DNA of 64,000 nt from JACDER01 sp963717765 (GCA_963717765.1 CAVQWX010000002.1:1-64000); one strand, 5' to 3'; positions 39,888 through 48,817 are shown, counted from the stretch's first letter. The notes: a model not told the origin generated them from the sequence alone. Program-made: numbers and translations.

Positions 39888-40852
39888 GCGCCATAGCGAT
39901 CGTGGTTGCCACGGCGTCCGCGACCGCACCGGGCAACAGCGGTCCGATCGCATTCCGCCGCACTTCGATGCCCAGCACAGCTGGGGCGCCGTGTTCACGA
40001 TCGCCGCTGACGGCAAAGGCCTGCGGCAGATCACGCATCCCGCACGGGGAATCGTCGACGACGTGCCCGATTGGGCACCCGACGGCAGCGTGATCACGTT
40101 CATGCGCTGTGAACAGGCCTGCCACGTCTTCGTTGTGGCGCCTGACGGCAGCGGCCTGGCGCCGGTCGGCCCGGTGTGTCCTTCGGGCTCCGACGAGAGA
40201 ACTGCCCGGACGATGGGAATGCGAGCTTCGCACCCGATTCGAAGCAGCTGGCGTTCACGCAGTCAACCGGGCACGTCAAATCCGACCCCGTCGTCGAGAA
40301 CATGATCGAGCACTCAGCGATCGCGATCATGAACCGTGACGGCAGCGGCCGGCACGTGATCTACCAGGGCGCCCCCTACAGCTCCGACCTCAACTTCCCC
40401 GTGTTCTCGCCAGACGGGAAGCAACTCGTCTTCGTGCGCGCTAACTCGGGCTTCTCGACGCCCGCGGGGAAGAACGCGGTCTTCGTCGTCGGCATCGACG
40501 GATCGAACCCGCGTCGGCTGACACCGTGGACAGAGAACGACGCCGACAAGCCGGACTGGTCGCCCAACGGTAAGTGGATCCTCTTCCACTCACACGTCGA
40601 CGACGCGCGCGCGCAGTCGCAGATCTTCCTCATCCACCGGACGGCACCGGTCGTAGGCGGGTGACACACTTCAGCAAGGGAACCCACGTCGGGTTGTCGT
40701 CCTTCTCGCCGAACGGGAAATCAATCGTCTTCAGCAAGGGCCCTGAGGGCGGCAACATCGACGTCTTCACCATGCGTCTCGATGGCAGCCACGTTCGGCG
40801 CCTGACTCGTTCGAAGCTGTGGGACTCCGCACCCGACTGGGGGCCGCGGTGA
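39833..40852 (+). CDS. Secreted TolB-like beta-propeller protein, frameshifted
   Basis: ATG 39833 with a signal peptide (LHISVPFAIALALSAIAIVV). Frame breaks near 39950, 40195 and 40660 separate repeated propeller blades: VFTIAADGKGLRQITHPARG, DVPDWAPDGSVITFMRC, IAIMNRDGSGRHVIYQGAPY, FPVFSPDGKQLVFVRA, NPRRLTPWTENDADKPDWSP, SFSPNGKSIVFSKGPEGGNI and GSHVRRLTRSKLWDSAPDWG. These are PD40/WD40-like repeats of TolB-related proteins. About 340 aa, extracytoplasmic, role unknown. Last gene of the degraded element; the following 225 bp contain no gene. Confidence 0.72.
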
Positions 40853-41077
40853 GTGCGGGCTCTCCGCTGCGCTCCGGGCCAGAAGGCGGCGACGGTGTGA
40901 CGCAGTTCCGCTGGGAATCTTGCCGCGCGGTTAGGTCCTCGGCGTCGGGCAAACCTGCTTATTCGCCGACGCAACAAACTCCTGCTTAAGGAGTGAATGC
41001 ACGAAAAGCCCCTGCAAATCAGAAAACTCTGGAGGACTCGGACGGACGGTCGGATGCGGTGGACACCTCGGATCGGG

Positions 41078-41118
41078 CATAACCCGGAGGTCGCAGGTTC
41101 AAATCCTGCGCCCGCTAC
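41078..41118 (+). repeat. attR-like copy of the tRNA-fMet 3' end
   Basis: 41 bp matching 34624-34664 with one mismatch. The rest of the tRNA (acceptor 5' strand, D arm) is absent upstream, so this is not a functional tRNA. A strong terminator follows within 5 bp. Confidence 0.75.
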
Positions 41119-41122
41119 TCAC

Positions 41123-41149
41123 AAAAGCCCCGCTCAGGCGGGGCTTTTT
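41123..41149 (+). terminator. Rho-independent terminator
   Basis: AAAAGCCCCGC-tcag-GCGGGGCTTTTT: an 11-bp stem, tetraloop and T run. Probably the original terminator of the tRNA-fMet gene, displaced by the integrated element. Confidence 0.8.
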
Positions 41150-41209
41150 GTTGCCCAGCTAGGAGCGAGATTCGGCAGAGATAATAAGTAGTCCCGCGCT
41201 ACAGGTCCG

Positions 41210-41428
41210 ATGAGGCGATTCGATAGCAAAGCGCTTTACCAGGCGCTCGATGAGAAACGAAAGTCTCGTGAATTGTCGTGGCCTGAGGTGGCAATGCAAA
41301 TTGGTGTGAGTGTTTCCACGCTCACCAGAACTCAGTGGGGAGGCCGGATGGAAGTTGACGGCATGTTGGCGATGGTCGCATGGCTGGGTGTTCCCGTGGA
41401 GAACTTCGTTCGTGATGTGACAAGCTAG
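41210..41428 (+). CDS. XRE-family helix-turn-helix protein
   Basis: 72 aa from ATG 41210. LYQALDEKRKSRELSWPEVA then MQIGVSVSTLTRTQWGGRME is a Cro/C1-type helix-turn-helix; the final MLAMVAWLGVPVENFVRDV is the last two helices. Small regulators of this kind accompany mobile elements; it stands just outside the right att repeat. Its 3' half overlaps the antisense tail of the GcvT-like gene if that gene is read to its visible stop. Confidence 0.7.
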   Translation: MRRFDSKALYQALDEKRKSRELSWPEVAMQIGVSVSTLTRTQWGGRMEVDGMLAMVAWLGVPVENFVRDVTS

Positions 41429-42635
41429 CGATCGCGACCGTCGCCGTCTTGCGGCTCGGGTTGAAGAACGGCAGCTCGACCACCGTTGCGGGTGTCCGGG
41501 CGCGGCGCGCCTCGACCGTCCACTCGAACTCGATCGTCGTCCCCAACGGACTGTGGTCCGCCTGCACCGACGCAAGAGCTATCACCCTTTTGAGCGTCGG
41601 GCTCCACGTCGTGCTGGTCGCCTTGCCGATCTGACGGCGCCCCACGTACAGCGGAACAGGAACGCGCGAGGCTTCCGTGTCCATCGCCGGTGTAAGGCCT
41701 TTCGCGCGGTAGAGCTCCTCCAACGGCTCCCATTCGAGCTCCAGGCCGACGAGGCGGCGCGCAGGCCCGCCTCGCTCTCGTTCGCGTTCGAGCGCGCGAC
41801 GGCCGACGAACTCAGCGAGCTTCTCGAAGTCGACGAAGCGGCCGAGGATGCCCAGCTCGAACGGCGAGAACGACTGCTCGGGGATGAGCGCCCGCCGCAC
41901 CGAATCGAAGTCGACCTCGATCAGGATCAGCCCGGCCTCTATTCGCGTGATATCGAGGGCGAGCATCCCGGCAGGTCGCACACCGTAGGCGCTCCCCGCG
42001 GCCACGAGGGCGTCCCAGACCTCGACCGCGTGCTCGCGCTCCACCCAGACCTCGTAGCCGAGGTCGCCCGTGTAGCCCGTCCGCGAGACGTCAACGGTGA
42101 CAGGCCCGACCTGCGCCGCCCGCCGGCCGAAGTACTTGAGATCTCCCCAACCCGTCTCGGTGGACGCTTCGAGCACGTCGCGGCTCAACGGCCCCTGCAC
42201 CGCCAGCGCAGCCACCCGTTCGCTCACGTCCTCGATCTCGACGTCCAGGCCGCGCGCATTCATCCGAAGCCAGCGCAGCGACGGGTCGGCGGCAGTCCAG
42301 CGGTAGCTCTGCTCGTCCAGGCGGGCGACGGTGCCGTCGTCGACGACGCGCCCGTTCTCGTTGCACCAGGACGTGTAGTAGACGCGGCCGACCGCTAGCT
42401 TCTGCGCGTCCCGGGTGATAACGCGGTCGACGAGCCGCGTGGAGTCCGGCCCGGAGACGAGGTACTTGTAGAGGGGAGAGACGTCGATGAGCGCGGCCGC
42501 CTCCCGGATCGCGTTGTATTCGATCTCGGGCGAGTCGTGGTAGGCGCTGGCGGCGAAGTAGCCCGACCATTCCCGCCACTGCTGCTTGCGGTTGAGCGGC
42601 GCCGCGCGGGGGTAGAACGCCGACCCGACGGACAA
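41322..42635 (-). CDS. GcvT-family aminomethyltransferase-like protein
   Basis: Folate-dependent methyl or methylene transferase of the glycine-cleavage T-protein fold. TTG 42635, three bases after the stop of the previous gene, starts LSVGSAFYPRAAPLNRKQQW. Seen: YNAIREAAALIDVSPLYKYL, SWCNENGRVVDDGTVARLD, AALAVQGPLSRDVLEAS, TVDVSRTGYTGDLGYEVWVE and GMLALDITRIEAGLILIEVD, then the C-terminal barrel (RRLVGLELEWEPLEELYRAK). The family end (NPSRKTATVAIAS) lies near 41430; the visible frame runs on to 41322 across an HTH gene, and a one-base shift would stop it at 41425. Partner of the DmdA-like gene; the substrate is unknown. Confidence 0.8.
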   Translation of the reverse strand: MSVGSAFYPRAAPLNRKQQWREWSGYFAASAYHDSPEIEYNAIREAAALIDVSPLYKYLVSGPDSTRLVDRVITRDAQKLAVGRVYYTSWCNENGRVVDDGTVARLDEQSYRWTAADPSLRWLRMNARGLDVEIEDVSERVAALAVQGPLSRDVLEASTETGWGDLKYFGRRAAQVGPVTVDVSRTGYTGDLGYEVWVEREHAVEVWDALVAAGSAYGVRPAGMLALDITRIEAGLILIEVDFDSVRRALIPEQSFSPFELGILGRFVDFEKLAEFVGRRALERERERGGPARRLVGLELEWEPLEELYRAKGLTPAMDTEASRVPVPLYVGRRQIGKATSTTWSPTLKRVIALASVQADHSPLGTTIEFEWTVEARRARTPATVVELPFFNPSRKTATVAIASLSHHERSSPREHPAMRPSPTCRQLPSGLPTEFW

Positions 42636-42637
42636 CG

Positions 42638-43801
42638 CTAGGACTTCGGAATCTGCTTTTCGGGGTCTACGAAGGGCATCGGCGCGATCGTCGCTTCCCT
42701 GGCCCCGTCGGGTGTCTGGACGGTGAGCCCTGTCCCGAGTTCGGTGTGCTCGATCGGCAGCCAGGCGTAGCCGATGTTCTTCTCCAGTCGAGGCGAGTAC
42801 ACGGCGGAGGTCACCTTCCCGCTCGCACCGTCGGTCGAGACCGGCCACGTCGTCGCGTTCATGTCCAGCCGCTCGCCCTCGATCTCGATCCCGACGATCT
42901 TCTGCTTCACCCCTTCGTCGCGGATCCTCGCGAGCGCCTCCCGGGCGACGAAGTCGGCGTCGCTGTCCAGATCGACGAGTCGGTCCAGGCCCAGCTCGTA
43001 GGGATTGTTCTCGTAGTTCATGTCGGCGCCCCAGTTGAAGATGCCTCCCTCGATCCGCCGGATGTCCACCGGCCCGGTCGGCCGAAGCTCGTACGGCTGC
43101 CCTGCTTCCATGATCCGCTCCCAGAGATCCGTCCCGCGGGCGGTGTCGAGCAGGTAGAGCTCGTACCCGATCTCCGAGGTCCACCCGGTGCGGGTGAGGA
43201 TGACCGGGATGCCGTCCAGCTCGAGCCGGCGGAAGTGGTAGTAGGGGAGATCGAGAATCTCCTCTCCGAACAGGTCGCGCACGACGTCCTTCGACTGCGG
43301 CCCCTGGATCTGGAGCGGGTCCGCCTCGGCCTCCGACAGCCGGACGTCCATCCCTGCGTGCGCGGCCAGCCCCTTCGCGTAGTGGAGCACGTCGCTGTCG
43401 GCGAGCGCGAACCAGAAGGTGTTCTCGTCGAGCCGGAGCATCACCGGGTCGTTCAGGATCCCGCCGTCGGGCGCGGTGATCAGCACGTACTTGGCCTGGC
43501 CAACGGCGCACCTGCTCAGATCGCGGCAGGTGAGGAGCTGCGCGAAGCGGAACCCGTCGGGCCCGGTCACCTCGACGTTCCGCTCCACGGCCACGTCCCA
43601 GACGGTCACGTGGTTCAGGAGGTGCCAGTACTCGGCCTCGAAGTCGTCGAAGTTCGTCGGGAACAGCGTGTGGTTGTAGACGGTGAAACCCTTCGGGCCG
43701 TAGCGCTGGGTCGCCTCGTAGTAGGAGCTGCGCCGCAACCGCGCTCCTCGCTGCACCAGTGACATGTCGAACGGCTTGCTCATTGTCGGGGCGAGACTCA
43801 T
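42638..43801 (-). CDS. GcvT-family protein, DmdA-like (tetrahydrofolate-dependent demethylase)
   Basis: 387 aa from ATG 43801; MSKPFDMSLVQRGARLRRSS follows an alternative ATG. FTVYNHTLFPTNFDDFEAEY, YWHLLNHVTVWDVAVERNVE, GILNDPVMLRLDENTFWFAL, PLQIQGPQSKDVVRDLFGEE, RTGWTSEIGYELYLLDT and RRIEGGIFNWGADMNYENNP follow the layout of DMSP demethylase DmdA, a GcvT relative that moves a methyl group to tetrahydrofolate. True DmdA function is not shown; related proteins demethylate other compounds. Operon with the second GcvT-like gene, divergent from two flavoproteins across 38 bp. Confidence 0.82.
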   Translation of the reverse strand: MSLAPTMSKPFDMSLVQRGARLRRSSYYEATQRYGPKGFTVYNHTLFPTNFDDFEAEYWHLLNHVTVWDVAVERNVEVTGPDGFRFAQLLTCRDLSRCAVGQAKYVLITAPDGGILNDPVMLRLDENTFWFALADSDVLHYAKGLAAHAGMDVRLSEAEADPLQIQGPQSKDVVRDLFGEEILDLPYYHFRRLELDGIPVILTRTGWTSEIGYELYLLDTARGTDLWERIMEAGQPYELRPTGPVDIRRIEGGIFNWGADMNYENNPYELGLDRLVDLDSDADFVAREALARIRDEGVKQKIVGIEIEGERLDMNATTWPVSTDGASGKVTSAVYSPRLEKNIGYAWLPIEHTELGTGLTVQTPDGAREATIAPMPFVDPEKQIPKS

Positions 43802-43839
43802 CTGCGCGGCACTATAGGTCGCCGTTAGTGTCGCCGCTG

Positions 43840-45429
43840 ATGTACGACGCGGTGATCATCGGCGGCGGGCACAACGGGCTGGTCGCCGCCGCGTACCTCG
43901 CACGGGCCGGCCTCAAGGTCGTCGTCCTCGAACGCCGCCATGTCCTCGGCGGGGCGGCGGTGACCGAGGAGGTGTTCCCCGGTTTTCGGTTCAGCGTGGC
44001 GTCGTATGTCGTCTCGCTGCTCCGGCCCGAGATCGTCCGAGAGCTGGAGCTACCGAAGCACGGGCTCGAGATCCTGCCACTCGACGGAACGTTCACGCCG
44101 CTGGATGACGACTACCTGTGGCGGGTGAACGATCACGGGCGCACCGTGCGAGAGCTTCGGCGCTGGTCGCCGAGCGACGCGGAGGCGTACGACGAGTACA
44201 GCCGCCTGATGCTCGAGATGGCCCAGTTCGTCAAGCCGATCCTGTCCATGGCCCCGCCGGACGCCGGGCGCCTCAACCCCCGCGAATGGCTTCCGGTCGC
44301 GCGTCTCGCCCGCGCGTTCAAGGACCTTCCCGAAGAGCAGCAGGCGGTCTTCGTCCAGCTCATGACGATGAGCGCCGCCGACTTCCTCGACCAGTGGTTC
44401 GAGACCGATCCGCTCAAGGCGACGATGAGCGCCTCGGGAATCATCGGCACGTTCCAGGGGATCCGCTCACCGGGCACCGCGTACGTCCTCCTGCACCACT
44501 ACATGGGCGAGATCGACGGCGTCCTGCGCGCGTGGGGAATCCCGCGGGGAGGGACAGGCGCGGTCAGCGAGGCGATCGCGGGCGCCGCCCGGTCGTTCGG
44601 CGCCGAGATCCGGACGGAGACCGCAGTCGACCACTTCCTGACCCGCGGCGACGAGGTGGCCGGCGCCGTCACGAGCACGGGCGAGGAAGTAGTGGGGCGC
44701 GTGACGCTGTCGAGCCTCGACCCTCGGCAGACGTTCCTCCGGCTCCTTCCGTCCGGCCTCCTCGATGCGGCGTTCCTGGACGAGGTCGACCGCTACCGGT
44801 ACCGAGGCTCCAGCGGCAAGGTGAACCTGGCGCTGGACGGGCTCCCGGAGTTCACGTGCCTGCCCGGCGTGGGCGAGCACCTGCGCGGCGCGATCAGCTT
44901 CAGCCCGAGCATCGACTACATGGAGCAGGCCTACGACGACGCAAAGGCCGGGCGCTTCAGCCGGCGCCCGTACATCGACATGGTCATCCCGACCCTCGTG
45001 GATCCGTCGATGGCCCCCCCGGGCAAGCACGTCATGAGCTGCTTCGTGCAGTACGCGCCCTACCGCCTGGCTGACGGGGACGACTGGGACGACGCAAGGC
45101 GAGACGCGTTCGGGAAGACCGTCGTCGACACGATCGCCGAGCGAGCCCCGAACATCGGTGACCTGATCCTGCACGCGCAGGTCCTCACGCCGAAGGACAT
45201 CGAGGAACGCTTCGGGCTGTCGGAGGGCAACATCTTCCAGGGCGAGCTCTCGCTCGAGCAGCTGTTCTTCAATCGTCCCGTGGCCGGCTGGGCCCGCTAT
45301 CGAACGCCGCTGCGAAATCTCTGGATGTGCGGCTCGGCGACTCATCCCGGAGGGGGGATCATGGGCGCCTCCGGACGCCTCGCCGCGATGCATGTCCTCC
45401 GCTCGCTCCGCGCCAGGAAGGCGGCCTGA
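43840..45429 (+). CDS. Phytoene desaturase-like FAD-dependent oxidoreductase
   Basis: 529 aa. ATG 43840 (MYDAVIIGGGHNGLVAAAYL) places the FAD-binding GxGxxG at the N-terminus; GTG 43828 is an alternative. LKVVVLERRHVLGGAAVTEE and FRFSVASYVVSLLRPEIVRE follow, GGTGAVSEAIAGAARSFGAE mid-way, and the C-terminal FAD motif LWMCGSATHPGGGIMGASGR. The family (PYROXD2/CrtI-like) includes desaturases and amine oxidases. No carotenoid genes are nearby, so a role linked to the divergent folate-dependent pair is more likely. The next gene is a paralogue. Confidence 0.85.
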   Translation: MYDAVIIGGGHNGLVAAAYLARAGLKVVVLERRHVLGGAAVTEEVFPGFRFSVASYVVSLLRPEIVRELELPKHGLEILPLDGTFTPLDDDYLWRVNDHGRTVRELRRWSPSDAEAYDEYSRLMLEMAQFVKPILSMAPPDAGRLNPREWLPVARLARAFKDLPEEQQAVFVQLMTMSAADFLDQWFETDPLKATMSASGIIGTFQGIRSPGTAYVLLHHYMGEIDGVLRAWGIPRGGTGAVSEAIAGAARSFGAEIRTETAVDHFLTRGDEVAGAVTSTGEEVVGRVTLSSLDPRQTFLRLLPSGLLDAAFLDEVDRYRYRGSSGKVNLALDGLPEFTCLPGVGEHLRGAISFSPSIDYMEQAYDDAKAGRFSRRPYIDMVIPTLVDPSMAPPGKHVMSCFVQYAPYRLADGDDWDDARRDAFGKTVVDTIAERAPNIGDLILHAQVLTPKDIEERFGLSEGNIFQGELSLEQLFFNRPVAGWARYRTPLRNLWMCGSATHPGGGIMGASGRLAAMHVLRSLRARKAA

Positions 45430-45431
45430 GC

Positions 45432-47042
45432 GTGGCACGCGAGAGGTACGACGCGGTCGTCGTCGGAGCCGGTCACAACGGTCTGGTCACGGCCGCGTAC
45501 CTCGCGAAAGCAGGGCTCCAGACGCTCGTCCTCGAGCGCCGCGCCCGTGTAGGCGGTCTCCTCGCGACCGAGGAGATCACGCCAGGCGTGCGCGCGCCGG
45601 TCGCCGCCGACGGCGTCGGCGGCCTTCGCGACGACGTCATCCGCGACCTCGGTCTGGGCGCCCGCGGATTTCGCGCCATCGAGCCGGACGTGGTGGCGTT
45701 CGCCCCTTCCACCGACGGCCCCGGAATCACGTTGTGGCGCGATCCGGTCCGCACGGCCACGGAGCTCCGGGCGTCGCCGCAGCCGCGTGACGCCGAGGCC
45801 TACATCGCGTTCGACCGCAGGGTCCGCTCGTTCGGGGAATTCCTCTCCCGCGTCCACTCAACCGAGCCTCCGGACCTCGCGTCGCCGTCCCTCTCCGACG
45901 CCACCGGAGCCCTTACGCTGCTCGACGGCCTGCGCCGGCTCGGCAGGCAGCAGATCCGGGAGGCGACGCGCGTCTTGCCCATGTCCGTGGCCGACCTCGT
46001 CGGTGAGGCGGTCGAGGGCGTGGCTCTCCGTGGCGTCCTCGCCGCTCGAGGCGTTCGCTACGCGGCGATGGGACCCCGATCGGCGGGAACGGCGCTGAAC
46101 TTCCTCTGGGATTCGGCCTCTGGAGGAGGAGCCGCGGGGCGGACGGTCTTCGCGCGCGGCGGGCCGGATGCGCTGGCCGAGGCGCTCGCCGGCGCCGCGC
46201 GAGGCTACGGCGCGACGATTCGCTGCGACGCCGGCGTAGCAGCGATCCGGACCGGCCGGGGGGCGGTCGAGGGCGTGACTCTCGCGACCGGCGAGGAGAT
46301 CGACGCGCGGAACGTCGCCTCCAGCGCCGATCCCAAGCAGACTCTTCTGCGTCTCGTCGATCCTGCCGTGGTCGGCCCCACGCTGGGGTGGCGAGCGGAG
46401 CACATCCGCACGCCCGGCGTCGTCGCCAAGGTGACCGTCGTCCTGGAGAGCCTGCCGGCCATCGGCGGCGCCGACGGCGAGCGCCTGCACGGGCGAATCG
46501 TCGTAGCGCCGACGCTCGACAGCCTAGAGCGGGCGTTCAACGACTCGAAGTACGGCCGGATCTCCGAGCACCCGTATCTGGAGGCGACGATCCCCACGCT
46601 CTCGGATCCTTCCCTCGCCCCCGACGGCACCCATGTCCTCACGGCGCTGTTTCAGTACGCGCCGCGCCGCCTACGCGACGCCGAGTGGGACGAGGCGGCG
46701 CGCGATCAGGTAGGCGAGGCGGCCGTACGAACGCTCGAGGCCTATTCGCCAGGTTTCTCGCAGAGGATCGTCGCTCGCCGCGTCGTCACTCCCGCCGACC
46801 TCGAGCGAGAGTACGGCCTCAGCGGTGGGCACCCGATGCACGGCGAGCACGCCCTCGACCAGTTCTTCGCGTGGCGGCCTCTCCTCGGCCAGGCGCGCTA
46901 CCGGCTCGCAGCGATCCGTGGTCTTTACCTGTGCGGGGCGGGTGCACATCCCGGGGGCGGGGTGACCGGCGGTCCCGGGAGGAACGCCGCCCGGGCAATC
47001 CTGGCCGACGCCCGGCGTGCCGGGCGACGTCACCTCCGATGA
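45432..47042 (+). CDS. Second phytoene desaturase-like FAD-dependent oxidoreductase
   Basis: 536 aa from GTG 45432, two bases after the previous stop. RYDAVVVGAGHNGLVTAAYL is the FAD site; LQTLVLERRARVGGLLATEE, GGPDALAEALAGAARGYGAT and LYLCGAGAHPGGGVTGGPGR match its upstream neighbour. The two are diverged paralogues (by eye under half identical), suggesting a heterodimer or two steps of one pathway. The stop overlaps the next ATG. Confidence 0.85.
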   Translation: MARERYDAVVVGAGHNGLVTAAYLAKAGLQTLVLERRARVGGLLATEEITPGVRAPVAADGVGGLRDDVIRDLGLGARGFRAIEPDVVAFAPSTDGPGITLWRDPVRTATELRASPQPRDAEAYIAFDRRVRSFGEFLSRVHSTEPPDLASPSLSDATGALTLLDGLRRLGRQQIREATRVLPMSVADLVGEAVEGVALRGVLAARGVRYAAMGPRSAGTALNFLWDSASGGGAAGRTVFARGGPDALAEALAGAARGYGATIRCDAGVAAIRTGRGAVEGVTLATGEEIDARNVASSADPKQTLLRLVDPAVVGPTLGWRAEHIRTPGVVAKVTVVLESLPAIGGADGERLHGRIVVAPTLDSLERAFNDSKYGRISEHPYLEATIPTLSDPSLAPDGTHVLTALFQYAPRRLRDAEWDEAARDQVGEAAVRTLEAYSPGFSQRIVARRVVTPADLEREYGLSGGHPMHGEHALDQFFAWRPLLGQARYRLAAIRGLYLCGAGAHPGGGVTGGPGRNAARAILADARRAGRRHLR

Positions 47043-47539
47043 ACGCCCTCCCACGAGCAGCGCTCTACGGCGTTCTCGGCTGGTCGACGGACTTCGCCTT
47101 CAACCGGCTCCTCGCGCGGAAGCGGGGACAGCGCGTCCTCGAGTTGCGCACGAGTGCCTGGAACCTTCCCCTCTACGCGCTCATCCAGCCGCTCTACGAG
47201 CCGGTGCACGACGCGCTGCGCCGGCGACGGTGGCCGGTTCGCGCCCTCGGCTACGGAACAGGGTTCATCGTCGTGGAGTACGCCGGCGGCCGGGTGCTCC
47301 GCCGTGGGGTCGGGGAGGCACCGTGGGATTACTCCCATGCGCGCTTTCAGCTCCACGGGCTGACGCGCTTCGACTACTTCCCGCTGTGGGCCGCGTACGG
47401 CCTCGCGCTCGAGCGCGTCCACGATCGCCTGAAAGGGCGGACGAGCGCGAGGTGCGGCGGACAGGTCAAGCGCCCCAGAGGACGCCGTCGCCCTCGGCGA
47501 GCCGGAAGAGGTCGTAGTCCCGGCCGGACGGCAGCTTGA
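47039..47539 (+). CDS. CmpB-type putative ABC transporter membrane protein
   Basis: 166 aa from ATG 47039, overlapping the stop of the flavoprotein. FAFNRLLARKRGQRVLELRT, PVRALGYGTGFIVVEYAGGR and VGEAPWDYSHARFQLHGLTR then FDYFPLWAAYGLALERVHDR match the PF06541 (CmpB) family, a membrane protein of unknown function called a type IV ABC permease. The last 30 residues are Arg/Pro-rich and overlap the convergent gene by 74 bp, so the true end may be earlier if a base is missing near 47455. Confidence 0.65.
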   Translation: MNALPRAALYGVLGWSTDFAFNRLLARKRGQRVLELRTSAWNLPLYALIQPLYEPVHDALRRRRWPVRALGYGTGFIVVEYAGGRVLRRGVGEAPWDYSHARFQLHGLTRFDYFPLWAAYGLALERVHDRLKGRTSARCGGQVKRPRGRRRPRRAGRGRSPGRTAA

Positions 47540-48368
47540 ACGTGAGCTCGATCGAGAACGCCAGGGTCGAGCTGTAGTCGAGCGCAAGGTCGGCACCGTA
47601 CGCCTTGATCCCGACGCTCAGCCCCCGCGTCTTGGTCTGCTTGTACGCCCAGGAATAGGTCGCCGGCGCCCCGGTCGGATCGCCCGAGAGCGGATACGTC
47701 TGTGCCAGTGCGCCCGCCGGAGGCCGCTCGGCACCGGTGAGGAGCAGAACCCCCGGTGCGAGCCCCTGTTCGCGTGCCATGTCGCTCAGGTCGATGCGCA
47801 TGCTCTCCATGCCGCCCTGCGTGATGCGGAGCTTCTCGGCGGTGACGGTCACCGGAAGGAACACGAGCTTCGCCTCGTTCGTGCCCGCCGTGAACCCGGC
47901 CGAGACGGACGCGTCGACCTTTGCCGCGCCGCTCAAGCCGGTGCCCGTGATGGCGATAGACCAGCCGACCTGCTTTCCGCGCGCCATCGTGGTCTCGAAC
48001 TCCGCGCTCGCCCCCGACGCGCCCGGCGCGGCGAGCAGGAACAGCGGGAGCTTCAGGTCGATCCGCTGCCGCTCCTGGACCTCGACCTTGCGCCCCGCCA
48101 GCCAATCCCGTAACCGCTGAAGCGCTCCCCGCCGAGCGTTCTCGTAGACCTGACCGGCTTCCGCCTGGAGCTCAGGAGGCGTGTCGATGTACTTGTCGGG
48201 TTGCGCCTCCCAGAAGGACGCGACCGCCGCATCGACGTCCGCCTGCGCGGAGTCGCGCAGCTTCACTGCGTCGGCGATGTCGCCGGACGGGAAACCGGAG
48301 GCCGCAAGATCCGCGGAGAACGTCCCTGGGGAATCGAGGGCGGCCTCTTCCCAACTTCGCCACGTCAT
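47466..48368 (-). CDS. Hypothetical protein, beta-rich
   Basis: Unrecognised protein of 300 aa. ATG 48368 (MTWRSWEEAALDSPGTFSAD) follows GGGAGCG. The first 110 residues are helical; the rest is beta-rich with regular strands (VGWSIAITGTGLSGAAKVDA, EAKLVFLPVTVTAEKLRITQ, LALDYSSTLAFSIELTFKLP). No signal peptide. It resembles neither a known enzyme nor a binding protein I can name. Convergent with the CmpB-like gene. Confidence 0.6.
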   Translation of the reverse strand: MTWRSWEEAALDSPGTFSADLAASGFPSGDIADAVKLRDSAQADVDAAVASFWEAQPDKYIDTPPELQAEAGQVYENARRGALQRLRDWLAGRKVEVQERQRIDLKLPLFLLAAPGASGASAEFETTMARGKQVGWSIAITGTGLSGAAKVDASVSAGFTAGTNEAKLVFLPVTVTAEKLRITQGGMESMRIDLSDMAREQGLAPGVLLLTGAERPPAGALAQTYPLSGDPTGAPATYSWAYKQTKTRGLSVGIKAYGADLALDYSSTLAFSIELTFKLPSGRDYDLFRLAEGDGVLWGA

Positions 48369-48421
48369 GTTCGCGCTCCCCTGGAGCGGCTGCTCGTCCC
48401 CACGCACCCACTCGAGGCCGG

Positions 48422-48817
48422 TCAAGACCACGGATGCTCGTCGTGCCGGGGGAGGTCGTCGAGGATCTGATACCAAGGAGCTTTCGAGCCGACGAACATG
48501 TGCACCGTCGGCTTGAGCGCCGGCTCGTCGATCAGTGACCCATAGGGCACACGGATCTTGCCTTCGTAGCCCGTCCAATACAGCACCGGGAAGCACTCCC
48601 CGCAGCGCCTCGCGTGGTGGCCGTGGGCATCGCCGTCGAATGTCAACGAGTCGGCACCCTTGGTCACCCTCAGCTTCTCGGGCTCGACTTCGCCCCACGG
48701 CAAGAACGCCGAGCCTGTCGCCGCACGGCAGTTCGAGCAGTGGCAGTTGTACGCGACCACGAACTCGTCCGAGACTTCGAACGCAAAGGCGTTGCACGCA
48801 CAGCGCCCTTTCAGCAC
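48422..48817 (-). CDS. GFA-family (glutathione-dependent formaldehyde-activating-like) zinc protein
   Basis: 131 aa from ATG 48817. Zinc ligands: GRCACNAFAFEV (CxC), AYNCHCSNCRAATGSAF (CxC-x-x-C) and RRCGECFPVLYW (CxxC), in the spacing of GFA/CENP-V proteins. The family name comes from a formaldehyde-glutathione adduct activity, but actinobacterial members usually have unknown substrates. Monocistronic, 20 bp from the TetR gene end. Confidence 0.88.
   Translation of the reverse strand: MLKGRCACNAFAFEVSDEFVVAYNCHCSNCRAATGSAFLPWGEVEPEKLRVTKGADSLTFDGDAHGHHARRCGECFPVLYWTGYEGKIRVPYGSLIDEPALKPTVHMFVGSKAPWYQILDDLPRHDEHPWS

Larger units (their letters stand above)
34667..41118. mobile_element. Degraded integrated element at tRNA-fMet
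   Basis: Segment bounded on the left by the complete initiator tRNA and on the right by a second copy of the tRNA 3' end (41078-41118), which is followed at once by a strong terminator that probably belonged to the tRNA originally. Next to the left end lies a truncated large serine recombinase. Cargo: a SARP/beta-propeller/solute-binding fusion and two secreted proteins, one TolB-like. Nearly every gene inside is frameshifted. Serine recombinases less often use tRNA genes than tyrosine integrases do, so the recombinase may be a passenger. Confidence 0.6.

Noticed and set aside
34667..41118. Active integrative element
   Set aside because: The recombinase lacks its catalytic N-terminal domain and almost all cargo genes are broken, so it cannot move by itself.
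41070..41120. Second tRNA-Met gene
   Set aside because: Only the 3' 41 bases are tRNA-like; the acceptor 5' strand and D arm are missing, so it is an attachment-site remnant.
42746..43762. 338-codon plus-strand frame opposite the DmdA-like gene
   Set aside because: Shadow of a well-conserved GcvT-family gene on the minus strand.
43840..47042. Carotenoid biosynthesis cluster
   Set aside because: Two desaturase-like genes alone are not enough; no phytoene synthase, cyclase or isoprenoid gene is nearby, and the family also includes unrelated oxidoreductases.
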